From the NCBI GenBank assembly GCA_963204915.1, contig CAUJHS010000031.1:268947-332946 (forward strand): a stretch of DNA of 64,000 nt, read 5' to 3'. This DNA is from Planctomycetota bacterium. GTDB lineage: Bacteria > Planctomycetota > Planctomycetia > Pirellulales > Pirellulaceae. This document shows, in pieces, positions 1-8,858 of this stretch (position 1 is its first letter; each line of letters opens with the position of its first letter). The translations under genes were made by a program, and so were the position numbers. Below the pieces are notes generated by a model, which made no database searches, was not told the DNA's origin, and was given only the letters and a program-made list of their open reading frames with translations.

Positions 1-1066
1 CTTGAATCAACACGCCTTCTTCCGAGATGTTGGTCTGATAAATCGCGAGCGAACCGTTATTGAGCACGTCGCCAACGGCCGCATTCATACCGCTTTTGGG
101 CGCCAGGCCAATCCCGGTTTCTTTGGCGACTTCTCGAAAACGGCGTTTTCCGTTTTCGACCTGATTGATGTACAACTCCGCCACCCCGTAATCATTCGCC
201 AGGTACAGGTCGGGCTCGTTGTCGCCGTTAAAGTCGGCCGCGACGGTGGCCAAAGTCCAGCGCGTACTCGAAATGCCGACGTCGCTCGTCACGTCGACAA
301 ACGCGCCCTTTCCGGTATTGCGAAGTAACCACTTGCGGCCGCCGTTGTTGGCGTATTCAAAACTTTCCGGCATGATCCGCGTGTGCGACAGCGATTCCAG
401 TCGCACGTCGTCCGGCCAGTAACCGGCGATGAACAAATCGATCCAGCCATCCCGGTCGTAGTCAAACCAGGTGGCCGTACCGGCGTTGATCCATTCGGGA
501 AGGCCGGCGGTATCGCTGACGCGCTTGAACCCCCGACCGGCTTCGTTGTGAAACAACTCGGGACTTCCCCATTTGTAAACCAACAGGTCTTCGTAACCGT
601 CATTATCGTAGTCGGCCCAAACCGAACCCATACATGCGCCAGTCCCCGGTTGATTGAGATCGGCGACGCCGAGCGCTTCCGCCACGTCGCGAAACGTGCC
701 GTCCTGCTGGTTTCGATACAGGCGATTGAGGCTGCCAGGGCTGCTGTTGGTGACGTAGACATCCGACCAACCGTCGCCGTCGAAGTCGGCCACAGAAACC
801 GCCGCCCCCATGGCGGCGACTTGCGGGCCGATGTGGTCCAACTGCGGATCGATGGCGGGCCGCGTGTGTCGAAAGTCGAGCCCGACCGCCTTGGCGGATT
901 CTTCAAGCCATAGCCCGTAGCGATCCAACAACGCCTGCTGATCGGGTTCACTCGTCGATCTTGGCGCCGCGGAATCGGTTTGCGCGACGCGCTGGTAGAT
1001 GGCCGGACCGGCAATCAGGCTGACGAAGCAAAGACTTAGCAAAACGCGTTTTTGATTGAATGTCAT
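1..1066 (-). CDS. CRTAC1-like FG-GAP/VCBS repeat protein, 3' end off the window
   Basis: About 355 residues are visible, reading leftwards off the edge of the window. The N-terminus (MTFNQKRVLLSLCFVSLIAG) is a signal peptide or membrane anchor. Behind it are several FG-GAP/VCBS calcium-loop motifs: DFDGDGWSDVY, DYDNDGYEDLL, DYDRDGWIDLF and DFNGDNEPDLY. This is the beta-propeller arrangement of CRTAC1-type exported proteins, which often end in a UnbV/ASPIC domain; that end would lie outside the window. The start ATG (1066-1064) overlaps the TGA of the upstream gene as ATGA, so translation is probably coupled. The role is unknown. FG-GAP propellers are usually extracellular binding modules, so surface or periplasmic binding is an inference. 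Confidence 0.85.
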   Translation of the reverse strand, partial: MTFNQKRVLLSLCFVSLIAGPAIYQRVAQTDSAAPRSTSEPDQQALLDRYGLWLEESAKAVGLDFRHTRPAIDPQLDHIGPQVAAMGAAVSVADFDGDGWSDVYVTNSSPGSLNRLYRNQQDGTFRDVAEALGVADLNQPGTGACMGSVWADYDNDGYEDLLVYKWGSPELFHNEAGRGFKRVSDTAGLPEWINAGTATWFDYDRDGWIDLFIAGYWPDDVRLESLSHTRIMPESFEYANNGGRKWLLRNTGKGAFVDVTSDVGISSTRWTLATVAADFNGDNEPDLYLANDYGVAELYINQVENGKRRFREVAKETGIGLAPKSGMNAAVGDVLNNGSLAIYQTNISEEGVLIQ

Positions 1067-4000
1067 GAGTCGTCTCCCAACGCGCTGCGGCCCTGGGCAG
1101 GCCACAAGCCACGTCCAAAGTGATGCGGTGCCACGTAGCGGGTGTGAAACCGCCGCCAATCTTCTTGATGTGTCTGATAGACCGGATCGTCGTATAGTTC
1201 GCCGCTGGGCACGCTGTAGTCGCCGTTTTTATGCGTTGGCAAAGGATGCACGGTGCGCGAGTGCGTCGTGTTGTAATCGCCGTCTTTGACCCAACCGTCG
1301 CCAATCAGCACGAAGCTGCGCTTCCATCCTTGGCGCGGCGGAGGGGGCGCGGCGAACTTCAAGACCATCTCATCACCCGCGTTCATGATGACGTAACGAT
1401 CGTCCACGGCGTTTAACAATTCGCGCACATCGCCGAACCTCGTGTAATACCCTTCCAAATCGCGCCACCGTTGCGCGAAACCGGCGAGCCGGTCGTACAA
1501 AGGAAGATCGGGCTTACGCCGATCCAGCGGAGTCAATTCGGAGAAACCTCGATAACGCAACTCCGCCGATTGCGCGGCAAGGCGTGTGGTCTCCATTATT
1601 TCCGTTTCTGGCGCCACAGCCCAGCCAAGATAATCCCAATATACTTCTAGGTTTGTTCTCAGCCGGAAATGTTTCTGGCCTGATTGCAGCAAATCTTGCG
1701 GTAACGCAATCAATACGGTTTTGTTCTTCCCAGCCGGAAAACCAAGATCCTGCGACTCCGTACGCCAGGAGCCGTCGGCCTGAGCGGCTTCCAAGATTAA
1801 GCCGTACGGCCGGGCAAAGTCGCCCTGCGACATGGCCACATTGAGCGAGCTGTCGGTAGGGTAGATCCAACCATGACCTACCAGGTACACCGTTCGGTTC
1901 GTGGGTACGTCCTCAGGCAATGTGAACGCAACCCAATGATCGGCAGCGACTCCTTGAAACGTTCCAAGTTCGAACGAGTCAACGTAGACGCCGTCGATCG
2001 CGCGCAACGCGTCGAAAACGTCGCGCCCCGATTCGTCCTGCGCGCCCATCACGGGTTGAGAAGGCGTAACGGTTTTCACGTTCAGTTCGGGCGGAGCCGA
2101 TGCAACAAAGCGTTCGTCGACAAACGCCTCGACCGTGTCAGGATGATCGACAGCCATGAGCGAGATGTGGTCGAAAAAGTGCGTCTCCCAGAGGTCCGCG
2201 GTGATACGCAGTTCATAGACGCCGTCCTGTGGCGTAAGAAGCTCGCCGGGAATCTTGATCCAATCCTCGGTTTGGTTGACGCCCGCCGTGTCTTGCGAAT
2301 TGATTTTCAATCCGAGAGGCGATCGCCAGATAAAATCTTTGACGAACGCCAGCCCGTCTTGGTTACGAGCAAACACAAAGGGACACGAGCCTTTCAACCG
2401 TTGTTGAGCGATGGCCGTTTGATCCGCCTTCAGATCGAACTCGGCTTGAACGGAGCCATTCGGCCACACAATGCGTGCGACGGCGGCGCGGGCATGCATA
2501 CCGAGTCCAAAATGAACATCGGGTGATCCGATCGGCGCGGCTTGGATTAAGCGACCGGCTCGAACTTCAATGCGGCCTCCCAAGCCAAATGCGTTGATCC
2601 GCTGATCGCCCGCGTTGGGATTGGCTCGTGGGCGAACGACCTGCCAATGATATCCCTTTGTTCCCTTGCCCAGCGATATTCGTCCGCCTTCGCCCGACAT
2701 GCCGGTCAAGTCGAGTTGACCATCACCATTGACATCCGCCACCGAAGTCACAAAAAACGACGGCGAGCGTTCGAGGTGATGGAACGCCATGTTGGAATCG
2801 TTCAGCCAAATCCTTGTGTCGGCTCCGATCGACGCGATTATGTCGATCGCGCCGTTGTTATCCAGGTCGGCCAAGTTGAGCGACGTCTGGCGCTGATCGA
2901 CGAACTTAGCGAGATCCGGCGCATTGGGCCATCGCGTCAATTCACGGTGTGACCTGGCTCGCTGGTTCGAGTCAAAAGTGAACTGGTGAAGGGCGCCTTC
3001 AAGATCGAGGCCTACCACGTCAAATAAGCCATCCTGGTTGAGGTCGCCCACGCCGCTTGCCGCCATCGCGGAGCCATCCGCAAGCGGCTCTGCAGGGGAA
3101 AAAAGCCCGGCTCGTTCATTCCAGGAAACGAGCAATTGATTGTTGCGGTCAAGTAAAGCGAGATCGCCGTCGCCATCGTTGTCCAAATCGATCCAATGCA
3201 GCTCACACGGTGCGGGCAGTGCGTTGAGCGCGTCGGTGGGAGTGAAGCTGGAGTCGCCATTGTTGCGTAGAAGTTGCGACGAGCCATCGACTTGAGCGAC
3301 GAGCAAATCCAGGTCGCCATCGGCCTCAAAATCGAACGTCCAGACGCCGTCTCCAGGTTGTTCAAAACTCGCACGTTCACCGGTTGGCGTCCATTGCGTG
3401 AATTGCCCTTGTTCATTCTGAAAGTGAATGGCGATTCCGGCTGAGCCGACCAACACCAGGTCTTGCCGAAAATCGGCGTTCAGATCGACCGGCAAAACCG
3501 CATGGACGCTGACTGGCGCGGTCGAACCGTCGTGGGGGAATGGCAATTTTATCGTCGTTCCCACCTGAAGCACATTATCGCGAAGCGCTATACCTGCGGG
3601 AGGCTGATCGTCGGAAAGCACGGCCGACAAGAACAACGCGGTTGACCGCCCTTCGTTCGGATTCGCTTGATTCGCGTCAGGCTGGTCTTGAAACGTAAGC
3701 GCTAAGTCCGCTTCCGCCGCATCCGGCTTGGGTTCGGCTAGCGCAACGAACTCGCGAAGCGGAGTTCCGACCGATCCTCCCGTTACGCCAAGCGTTAAAA
3801 GACTTTCTTGATAACTGGGCGCCGACTTACTTACGTTCTCAAAGAAGGTCAAAAATTTCGCCGCTTCGGTGAATTGGCCCGATTCGGCTGCGGCCTTGGC
3901 CGACGCAAACTGTTGCGTTGCCAGTTCGCTCCACTCGGCGCGTCGCTGTTCGAGAACGTCCAACGCTTCGTTTAGTTGCGATGCATCTTCAAGTCTTGCG

Positions 4001-4593
4001 GCAAGGCGCGCTCTCTGGAACTGCGCCGCCGTGTTCTGAGGATGCTGCTGGAGAATGCGGTTGATGAGGTCAAGCCGTTCACGAGGCGAGGATTCACCAC
4101 CGGTCCGTTCGACTAACGACGCGAGCATGTACAATGCCGCTGCGTCGGGCTCCGAGATTTGCCTGAGGCGTTGAATTGCCTGATCGAACGCTCCGGATCG
4201 TTCCTCCACAAGCGCTTGAAGCATGACGATTTGATGGTTCTCGGGCGCTAAAGCAGCGGCCTTCTTGAGCGCTTCAACCGCCGCGGGGGTCTCGTTGAGT
4301 CGAAGGTGAGCGATCGCGAGATTCGCCCAAACGGCAGGTTCATCCGGAATGGTCGTGGAGAGGTCTTGGAACGACGCGATGGCGCGTTGGTTCGCTTCAA
4401 CATCGAGCGCCGCAACGCCCACATAAAACTTTTCAACATCGTCGGCCGATGCCGTTTCAACACCGTTCAAATCTGGTTTCAAATCAGGGCGCATCACCAA
4501 CCAAATGATTGCGCCGCCAGCGATCAGCAAGACCGCGGCTAACGCGATCCAAATGCCGTGTGCTGTCAAACTCTTCGGATCTTCGTTACTCAT
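1063..4593 (-). CDS. Membrane-anchored TPR + FG-GAP + UnbV/ASPIC protein, 1176 aa
   Basis: Residues 13-34 form one membrane segment (GIWIALAAVLLIAGGAIIWL). TPR-like helices span about 50-240, with a clear repeat at WANLAIAHLRLNETPAAVEALKKA-type residues. FG-GAP/VCBS loops run from about 365 to 635 (DLNADFRQDLV, DFEADGDLDLL, DLDNDGDGDLAL, DLDNNGAIDII, DVNGDGQLDLT). A UnbV/ASPIC-like segment lies at about 664-720 (GLGGRIEVRAG and later VWPNGSVQ). The last 450 residues are aromatic-rich and resemble no domain I can name. The topology suggests an inner-membrane anchor with the rest exported. The gene overlaps both neighbours by ATGA, inside a minus-strand operon with a membrane Fe-S protein and a YtkA-like lipoprotein. 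The function is not known. Confidence 0.9.
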   Translation of the reverse strand: MSNEDPKSLTAHGIWIALAAVLLIAGGAIIWLVMRPDLKPDLNGVETASADDVEKFYVGVAALDVEANQRAIASFQDLSTTIPDEPAVWANLAIAHLRLNETPAAVEALKKAAALAPENHQIVMLQALVEERSGAFDQAIQRLRQISEPDAAALYMLASLVERTGGESSPRERLDLINRILQQHPQNTAAQFQRARLAARLEDASQLNEALDVLEQRRAEWSELATQQFASAKAAAESGQFTEAAKFLTFFENVSKSAPSYQESLLTLGVTGGSVGTPLREFVALAEPKPDAAEADLALTFQDQPDANQANPNEGRSTALFLSAVLSDDQPPAGIALRDNVLQVGTTIKLPFPHDGSTAPVSVHAVLPVDLNADFRQDLVLVGSAGIAIHFQNEQGQFTQWTPTGERASFEQPGDGVWTFDFEADGDLDLLVAQVDGSSQLLRNNGDSSFTPTDALNALPAPCELHWIDLDNDGDGDLALLDRNNQLLVSWNERAGLFSPAEPLADGSAMAASGVGDLNQDGLFDVVGLDLEGALHQFTFDSNQRARSHRELTRWPNAPDLAKFVDQRQTSLNLADLDNNGAIDIIASIGADTRIWLNDSNMAFHHLERSPSFFVTSVADVNGDGQLDLTGMSGEGGRISLGKGTKGYHWQVVRPRANPNAGDQRINAFGLGGRIEVRAGRLIQAAPIGSPDVHFGLGMHARAAVARIVWPNGSVQAEFDLKADQTAIAQQRLKGSCPFVFARNQDGLAFVKDFIWRSPLGLKINSQDTAGVNQTEDWIKIPGELLTPQDGVYELRITADLWETHFFDHISLMAVDHPDTVEAFVDERFVASAPPELNVKTVTPSQPVMGAQDESGRDVFDALRAIDGVYVDSFELGTFQGVAADHWVAFTLPEDVPTNRTVYLVGHGWIYPTDSSLNVAMSQGDFARPYGLILEAAQADGSWRTESQDLGFPAGKNKTVLIALPQDLLQSGQKHFRLRTNLEVYWDYLGWAVAPETEIMETTRLAAQSAELRYRGFSELTPLDRRKPDLPLYDRLAGFAQRWRDLEGYYTRFGDVRELLNAVDDRYVIMNAGDEMVLKFAAPPPPRQGWKRSFVLIGDGWVKDGDYNTTHSRTVHPLPTHKNGDYSVPSGELYDDPVYQTHQEDWRRFHTRYVAPHHFGRGLWPAQGRSALGDDS

Positions 4594-5219
4594 TTGGCTA
4601 CGACTTGCGGGTTCCCGACGATGACTGCTTGCAACTCTTGGTTAGGGCGAACCTTCGTTTCAGTTTGAATGGTCCGCCAGCGACGCACCATTCCCAGGGT
4701 CCACAAACCGCCGAAGAGTACGAACGGGAACAGATAAATCAGTACATCCCAAGCGCCGGCGCCGGGGGGTGTTGCTTCAACCTCCGTCATAAGTTCGCTA
4801 GTTTTCCCTTGTGGCGAATGAACGACAATGCCAATCGACCACATTTCCTGTTGGTCGAAATAGGGTTCGGCCAGGAACTGGATTCGATTCCGCATGGCTT
4901 GTTGTGTTGCGGGATACGTCTTCCTCGCGAGACGCCCATTGGCCGGTTCGACCCACACCTCGACCCGTGGCGGCTCAAGGGATGAGGCGGTCTCACCTGG
5001 CGACGTCGACCGCGGTTCGGTGATCACGTAGAACGTGGCTTCGCCAATGTCGGGATCGGCCCAAACCGAAACAACGTAATCGGGCGTTGCTTGATCGACG
5101 AGGATGGGGAACGGCGGCCCCTCATGGGCGCTCGCCCAATGGCAACAACACAACAAGAATGCCGCACTCAGCATCGCCACGGCTTGGGGTTGATTGTTGC
5201 GTTGTAGGTACGCGGTCAT
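4590..5219 (-). CDS. Exported, C-terminally membrane-anchored protein of unknown function
   Basis: 209 residues. A hydrophobic export signal lies at about 14-31, ending in ASAHEGPPF, so the mature protein probably starts near HEG. The middle looks like a beta-rich periplasmic domain (YVVSVWADPDIGEATFYVI, PPRVEVWVEP). A membrane segment near residues 157-177 (VLIYLFPFVLFGGLWTLGMV) is followed by basic residues, giving an N-out/C-in arrangement. A strong ribosome site (AGGAGGG) sits just upstream, overlapping the end of the Fe-S gene, whose stop is one base before this ATG. The 3' end overlaps the next gene as ATGA. The domain resembles the FixH/YtkA class only loosely; I do not recognise a family. 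Confidence 0.85.
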   Translation of the reverse strand: MTAYLQRNNQPQAVAMLSAAFLLCCCHWASAHEGPPFPILVDQATPDYVVSVWADPDIGEATFYVITEPRSTSPGETASSLEPPRVEVWVEPANGRLARKTYPATQQAMRNRIQFLAEPYFDQQEMWSIGIVVHSPQGKTSELMTEVEATPPGAGAWDVLIYLFPFVLFGGLWTLGMVRRWRTIQTETKVRPNQELQAVIVGNPQVVAK

Positions 5220-5220
5220 C

Positions 5221-6741
5221 TTACCCTCCTAGGAATGTGCCGCGCATGTCCATCGGTTGAGTCAATATCCAACAGGCGCTTGCAAAAAGCACGGTGTTCA
5301 AACACGCCCAGGGCGCGAAGGCCTGTAACGTTCGAAGCGGCGCAAAATCGGCTGCAAGCCGCCACGCAACCAAGAGCGAACCAAGCAAACCAAGCCCGAG
5401 GAAGCCCAACTCGATGGGATACACCACCGACTCAGGCAGGCCGCCTAACTGCCACTGCGGGGCGCCTAACACAGACCATCCGACCAGCGATCGGGCTGCA
5501 TGTTGCGTCACCGGGACGACCGTGAGCGCACCCGTAAAGAAGTGAAATCCGTAGTGCGCCAGCCACACGCCAAACCCCAGGGGAACTAACGAACGTGTGA
5601 ACCGGTTGATAATCGACCATACCGTGTCGGTTCGCTTACTGGCGAGACGGGCGCACACGGCTGCCGCCGCCAACAAAACAAACGGTTCAACAATCAACAC
5701 GGCAAAGAACAGCATCCCCAGAATCGGCCACTCCACCGTCAAGCCTGTGTACTGGGCGATGGTTTGCTCAACCACATACACCGGGCTGGTCATTGCAAAT
5801 GCATTGAGGAGCGCTCCGAAGACAAAGACAATTATTAGCACCGTCCAGTCGGAACGGTCGTTCAAACTGCCGATGCCCGAGCGAGATCGTCCTTCGGCCA
5901 GAGTTTCTCCGGGAAGCCGCGCCAGCAGGCCGACGTTGTCATGCGGACACGCATAGACACAATCGAGACAAAAAGTGCAATCCAGGTTGCCGACTTTACG
6001 AGGTTGAAATAACGCCAGTTCACATCCGCGCTGGATGATCGGCAAAGCGTCAGCGTTGGCAGTGCTCGGTCGTTCGTATTCGACATCAAAACGACGCCCG
6101 CGGATACAGTCTTTGGTCGAACAGCGCGTGCAGGTATCCGGATCGCGTACGGCCACTTCGAGCGGCGACATCGTCGATCCTAGAAAATTAAACTGACCGA
6201 CGGGACAAACATATTTGCAGAACGACGCCCGTCGAAATACGGCGTCGACGGCCAACGCCGCGGCAAAGTACGCGACGATGAGCACGCCCGTCCACCAGGG
6301 GTCGCCCCAAAGATCGAACAGTTCATAGGCGAACAACACCCCAACAAACAGCGCAATCGCGGGGTACTTGTTGCGCAATCGGCGCGGCCAATTCCAACGC
6401 GGGGTAAAGAACTTTCTGGCGATCTCTCGCGGCAACATGAAGGGGCACGCCATGCAGAAAAAATTACCGGCTAACAACACCGCCAAGACAACCAGGCCGC
6501 GAAAATGCACCCAGGTCAACAAGGCGCCGAGGTTTTTCGGGGCCAATTGAGGTCCCCAAAACGCGTGCGCCGCCATGATGACTGATACGATAAATACCAG
6601 CGCTTGCAGCGTCATTCGCGACTTTCGCCACTGCAAAAACGGCCCAATCATTGGCGTACGCAGCAAATCGAATCGGTGCGCCGAATCTGTGGGCGGTAAT
6701 TGCGAGGCGGTTTCCGGCGGTAGTGACGAGCAGCCTTTCAC
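5221..6741 (-). CDS. Polytopic membrane 4Fe-4S protein, NapH/NosR/CcoG-like
   Basis: 506 residues with about five to seven membrane helices. The cysteine motifs are those of the NapH/NosR/CcoG(FixG) superfamily: CMACP at 96-100 and CKYVCP at 175-180 in membrane-proximal loops, then a ferredoxin-like insert with CTRC (204-207), C212 and the canonical CxxCxxCxxxCP at 255-266. Members pass electrons between the membrane and periplasmic or cytochrome partners. Here the partners are a YtkA/FixH-like lipoprotein directly upstream (ATGA overlap) and a downstream exported protein, an arrangement that echoes ccoG-fixH. No cytochrome oxidase, nitrate or nitrous oxide reductase gene is nearby, so the electron acceptor is unknown. 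The first cluster has fewer standard cysteines than the second, so the number of clusters is uncertain. Confidence 0.9.
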   Translation of the reverse strand: MKGCSSLPPETASQLPPTDSAHRFDLLRTPMIGPFLQWRKSRMTLQALVFIVSVIMAAHAFWGPQLAPKNLGALLTWVHFRGLVVLAVLLAGNFFCMACPFMLPREIARKFFTPRWNWPRRLRNKYPAIALFVGVLFAYELFDLWGDPWWTGVLIVAYFAAALAVDAVFRRASFCKYVCPVGQFNFLGSTMSPLEVAVRDPDTCTRCSTKDCIRGRRFDVEYERPSTANADALPIIQRGCELALFQPRKVGNLDCTFCLDCVYACPHDNVGLLARLPGETLAEGRSRSGIGSLNDRSDWTVLIIVFVFGALLNAFAMTSPVYVVEQTIAQYTGLTVEWPILGMLFFAVLIVEPFVLLAAAAVCARLASKRTDTVWSIINRFTRSLVPLGFGVWLAHYGFHFFTGALTVVPVTQHAARSLVGWSVLGAPQWQLGGLPESVVYPIELGFLGLGLLGSLLVAWRLAADFAPLRTLQAFAPWACLNTVLFASACWILTQPMDMRGTFLGG

Positions 6742-7163
6742 GGTCGCTGGACTCCCGGCACGTCAACCTTTTCGTCGATCTGACGACCGTCAGCCAACTG
6801 ACCCGTTAGCAGCAGGAACCAATCGCCTCCCATGGTGAACTCAATTGTCCCCACATACTGCCCTGGCTCTGCTTCACGCAGTGTGGTGAACACGGGCTTC
6901 ATCCCGGCGTGATTCATGTTCCCCTCGACTTCGAGCGCGCCCACAGAAAGTGGTTGTCCGGCGCCGTCGGTCAACTTGATCGCCAGATCGGCTTGGCCGA
7001 CTTTGGGCGGGCTTGGCTCGATTTCTACCTGAATCTCGGCCTTAACGGCAGGTTGTTCGGCTCGCTGGCAACCACCGACGAGTCCCATCAAACCCAGTAA
7101 GAAAAGCGAAACGCCCGGAAACTTTGAAGGCGAATATCCTAGACCCACGCCAGTTCCTCTCAT
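6738..7163 (-). CDS. YtkA/FixH-like lipoprotein
   Basis: 141 residues from the ATG at 7163-7161, chosen because it overlaps the upstream stop as ATGA and opens directly into a lipoprotein signal with lipobox LVGGC; a longer reading to 7394 would add 77 unlikely residues. The mature part is one immunoglobulin-like domain (VGQADLAIKLTDGAGQPLS, then MNHAGMKPVF and PGQYVGTIEFTMGGDWFL), matching the YtkA-like/FixH pattern. That pattern includes a conserved NHAGM/MxHxxM-type stretch that in relatives is associated with copper or redox assembly. It is probably anchored to a membrane and faces the periplasm, working with the Fe-S protein it overlaps. Metal binding is inferred from family resemblance. 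Confidence 0.8.
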   Translation of the reverse strand: MRGTGVGLGYSPSKFPGVSLFLLGLMGLVGGCQRAEQPAVKAEIQVEIEPSPPKVGQADLAIKLTDGAGQPLSVGALEVEGNMNHAGMKPVFTTLREAEPGQYVGTIEFTMGGDWFLLLTGQLADGRQIDEKVDVPGVQRP

Positions 7164-7360
7164 TTCTCGACCACGTGGGTTTCCTTGGCGCTCCACAGGA
7201 GACCGATAGCGCCAACGGCCATCAGTCCGCAAAGTGCAAGAGCGACACGCGCGCCGATCATCTTCGACGAAGGTTGTTCGCCTGCCCAAATCCAACCCGC
7301 AATCGATAAACCTATAACGGCCAGTAAGAAAAACGACATTAACGATCGAATGAGATTCAT
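7160..7360 (-). CDS. Small two-helix membrane protein
   Basis: 66 residues from the ATG at 7360-7358 (MNLIRSLMSFFLL). An in-frame start at 7462 would overlap the upstream gene by 40 bases and add a poorly coding stretch. Two hydrophobic helices are visible, near residues 8-26 and 37-55, joined by a short polar loop (GEQPSSK). The stop overlaps the following lipoprotein gene as ATGA. No family is recognised. Its place between a polytopic membrane protein and a FixH/YtkA-like lipoprotein suggests a small accessory subunit of a membrane complex. Confidence 0.7.
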   Translation of the reverse strand: MNLIRSLMSFFLLAVIGLSIAGWIWAGEQPSSKMIGARVALALCGLMAVGAIGLLWSAKETHVVEK

Positions 7361-7422
7361 GACTCGGGTTTTCAAGCAAAGTTCGATTTTCCACGCCAGA
7401 ACATTCGCGGCAAATGGACGAC

Positions 7423-8019
7423 TCAGGCTTTCGCCGTTCGCGGATGCCACGAGCAAGTGCATCCCATGTGCGGTTCTTCCCCCGGCAAGGGGAACATGTG
7501 ATAGAACATCGCGATACCCATGGGAATGGTCACGGCGGTGTTGTAAAGCAAATGCAGTTCAACGCGCGGCAACACCAACTGCGCCATGCTTAGCGGTACA
7601 GGCGAGCCAAACAAATTTTGCCCGAGTATCGCTTGGCCCTGGAGCAGTCCGTGCTCAATGTGGTGCCAAAACTGAATCCAAAACGCGATCATCCACCAGG
7701 TGTACGATCGGCCCACAAAGCCCTTCCGTAAAACCCAAAAGGCAACCAGCATGACCAGCGCATAAAGGTAATGTAGCGCCTCGGACGAAATGAGCCAGGG
7801 AAACCAAAGTCCTAAGACTCCGCGCGACTCGGGAATCGGCCAACCCAACACGTAGATTTGCAGTGCTTGCGCCAAATGCTCGGACCAGTGCGCCAGCACG
7901 ATCGCGGTGTACGTCAAAAGGGCGGGTTTATGCCACTGCTGATTCAATTTGTCAGACAACGATAATGGCTTGCCGGGTTGGTAGGCGCAGACATTCGAAG
8001 CCGGATTTGCCGTACTCAT
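7423..8019 (-). CDS. Polytopic His/Trp-rich membrane protein, unknown function
   Basis: 198 residues from the ATG at 8019, chosen for the AGGAA ribosome site upstream; a reading from 8079 would add 20 residues. About five membrane helices are seen. Conserved-looking histidines and aromatics sit at helix ends (AHWSEHLAQALQIYVLGWP, EALHYLYALVM, WIQFWHHIEH, ELHLLYNTAVTIPMG, FYHMFP). The C-terminus is cysteine-containing (HMGCTCSWHP). The histidine placement suggests a metal or haem site, but this is inference only. It is the first gene of the seven-gene minus-strand operon that continues to the left edge. Confidence 0.8.
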   Translation of the reverse strand: MSTANPASNVCAYQPGKPLSLSDKLNQQWHKPALLTYTAIVLAHWSEHLAQALQIYVLGWPIPESRGVLGLWFPWLISSEALHYLYALVMLVAFWVLRKGFVGRSYTWWMIAFWIQFWHHIEHGLLQGQAILGQNLFGSPVPLSMAQLVLPRVELHLLYNTAVTIPMGIAMFYHMFPLPGEEPHMGCTCSWHPRTAKA

Positions 8020-8349
8020 GCAGTCGTTCCTAAAACAAGCGAAATTCGTTTCAAAGACATTCGCGCAAACGCGACACAACGGACGTTCGCAATAAAGGAT
8101 GCGTGACGCAGCGGTTGACCCGTCAAGAAGATGGGTACGCAGCGCGGCGAAGGTTGGTTCCTATGACCGCGCAGAGCCAAGTTTGCAATGGCGCCTCTCC
8201 GGCTAGCATTGGTTCGGTCGACGCATCGAATCCCGAACGGTTGCTAACGTAGCTTCCGCAACATGCGTCAAGTCACGCGGGAACAGGAACATCGCCCAGA
8301 TTTTGAAAACCGACGATGCTCACCCACAGCAGAAGCGACGTCGCCTCGT
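8020..8349. other. Gene-free stretch, no clear feature
   Basis: About 330 bases between the first gene of the left operon and the end of the small exported-protein gene; both neighbours are on the minus strand. It must hold the promoter of the left operon, but no convincing -10/-35 pair was found: a TTGACG-like hexamer is present but has no -10 at normal spacing. No RNA gene or strong terminator hairpin is visible. Confidence 0.4.
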
Positions 8350-8787
8350 TTACGGCGGGTAAAGAATCGTTTCGGGATAACCCGGTTCGACGGTTGCGCG
8401 TGTCGCAACGATACAAAAGGGCGATCTGCATGAGGTCATGCAAAGCGCGAGTCCAAAGAGCACGCCTTTGTCCGAACTCGTTGTAAGTTGACTCGGGGAG
8501 TCTGACGGAACAGGCGCCGAATCCCGCGCCTTGCATAAGGGTCCTTCGCACGGTTTCCCAGGAATCGGTTCAGTCGGCAACGGAGACTGCGCGAGGCGTT
8601 CATCGGAAGGTGTAAGCGAACTCGATGTAATCGCTACCGTCAACTTCCCATGAGAATCATTCAACCAGTCGCCGCAACTCGCCTCGGCGCGCGAATCGAG
8701 CGATGCGATGGCGAGCCATGCAAGAAACGCAGCAACGAGCCAAATGCACGGGGTAAGGGTTGGAAATGAACTACGGAAAAGACTCAT
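8350..8787 (-). CDS. Small exported Cys-containing protein
   Basis: 145 residues with an N-terminal signal sequence (hydrophobic CIWLVAAFLAWLAIASL, then a probable cleavage near AEA/SCGDW). The mature part is Ser/Pro-rich with spaced cysteines: CGDWL near the start, then PCEGPLCKA in the middle and CMTSC plus CIVATR near the end. The CGDW...PCxGPxC pattern is one I associate with small planctomycete exported proteins, but I cannot name a family. The case that it is real rests on the signal peptide and on a well-formed promoter 42 bases upstream (8829-8858). It stands alone between the left operon and the kinase-TIR gene. Function unknown. Confidence 0.6.
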   Translation of the reverse strand: MSLFRSSFPTLTPCIWLVAAFLAWLAIASLDSRAEASCGDWLNDSHGKLTVAITSSSLTPSDERLAQSPLPTEPIPGKPCEGPLCKARDSAPVPSDSPSQLTTSSDKGVLFGLALCMTSCRSPFCIVATRATVEPGYPETILYPP

Positions 8788-8828
8788 TCCGCTGACGACG
8801 GCGCGAGGGGATCGGAACGACCAGCGCC

Positions 8829-8858
8829 ATACTAATGCAATTCAATCGCAATTGTCAA
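8829..8858 (-). promoter_or_regulatory. Sigma-70 promoter with a dyad in the spacer
   Basis: On the minus strand, TTGACA (8858-8853) and TAGTAT (8834-8829) are separated by 18 bases. Transcription would begin about 35 bases before the ATG at 8787. An inverted repeat, CAATT-N7-AATTG (8838-8854), lies almost wholly in the spacer, a common place for an operator. The regulator is unknown. Confidence 0.6.

Noticed and set aside
1873..2526. A 217-codon plus-strand open frame
   Set aside because: Antisense to the C-terminal part of the TPR/FG-GAP gene, without recognisable motifs.
7161..7394. The extended N-terminus of the YtkA-like lipoprotein
   Set aside because: It would bury the lipobox 100 residues in and overlap the small membrane protein gene; the ATGA-coupled start at 7163 is better.
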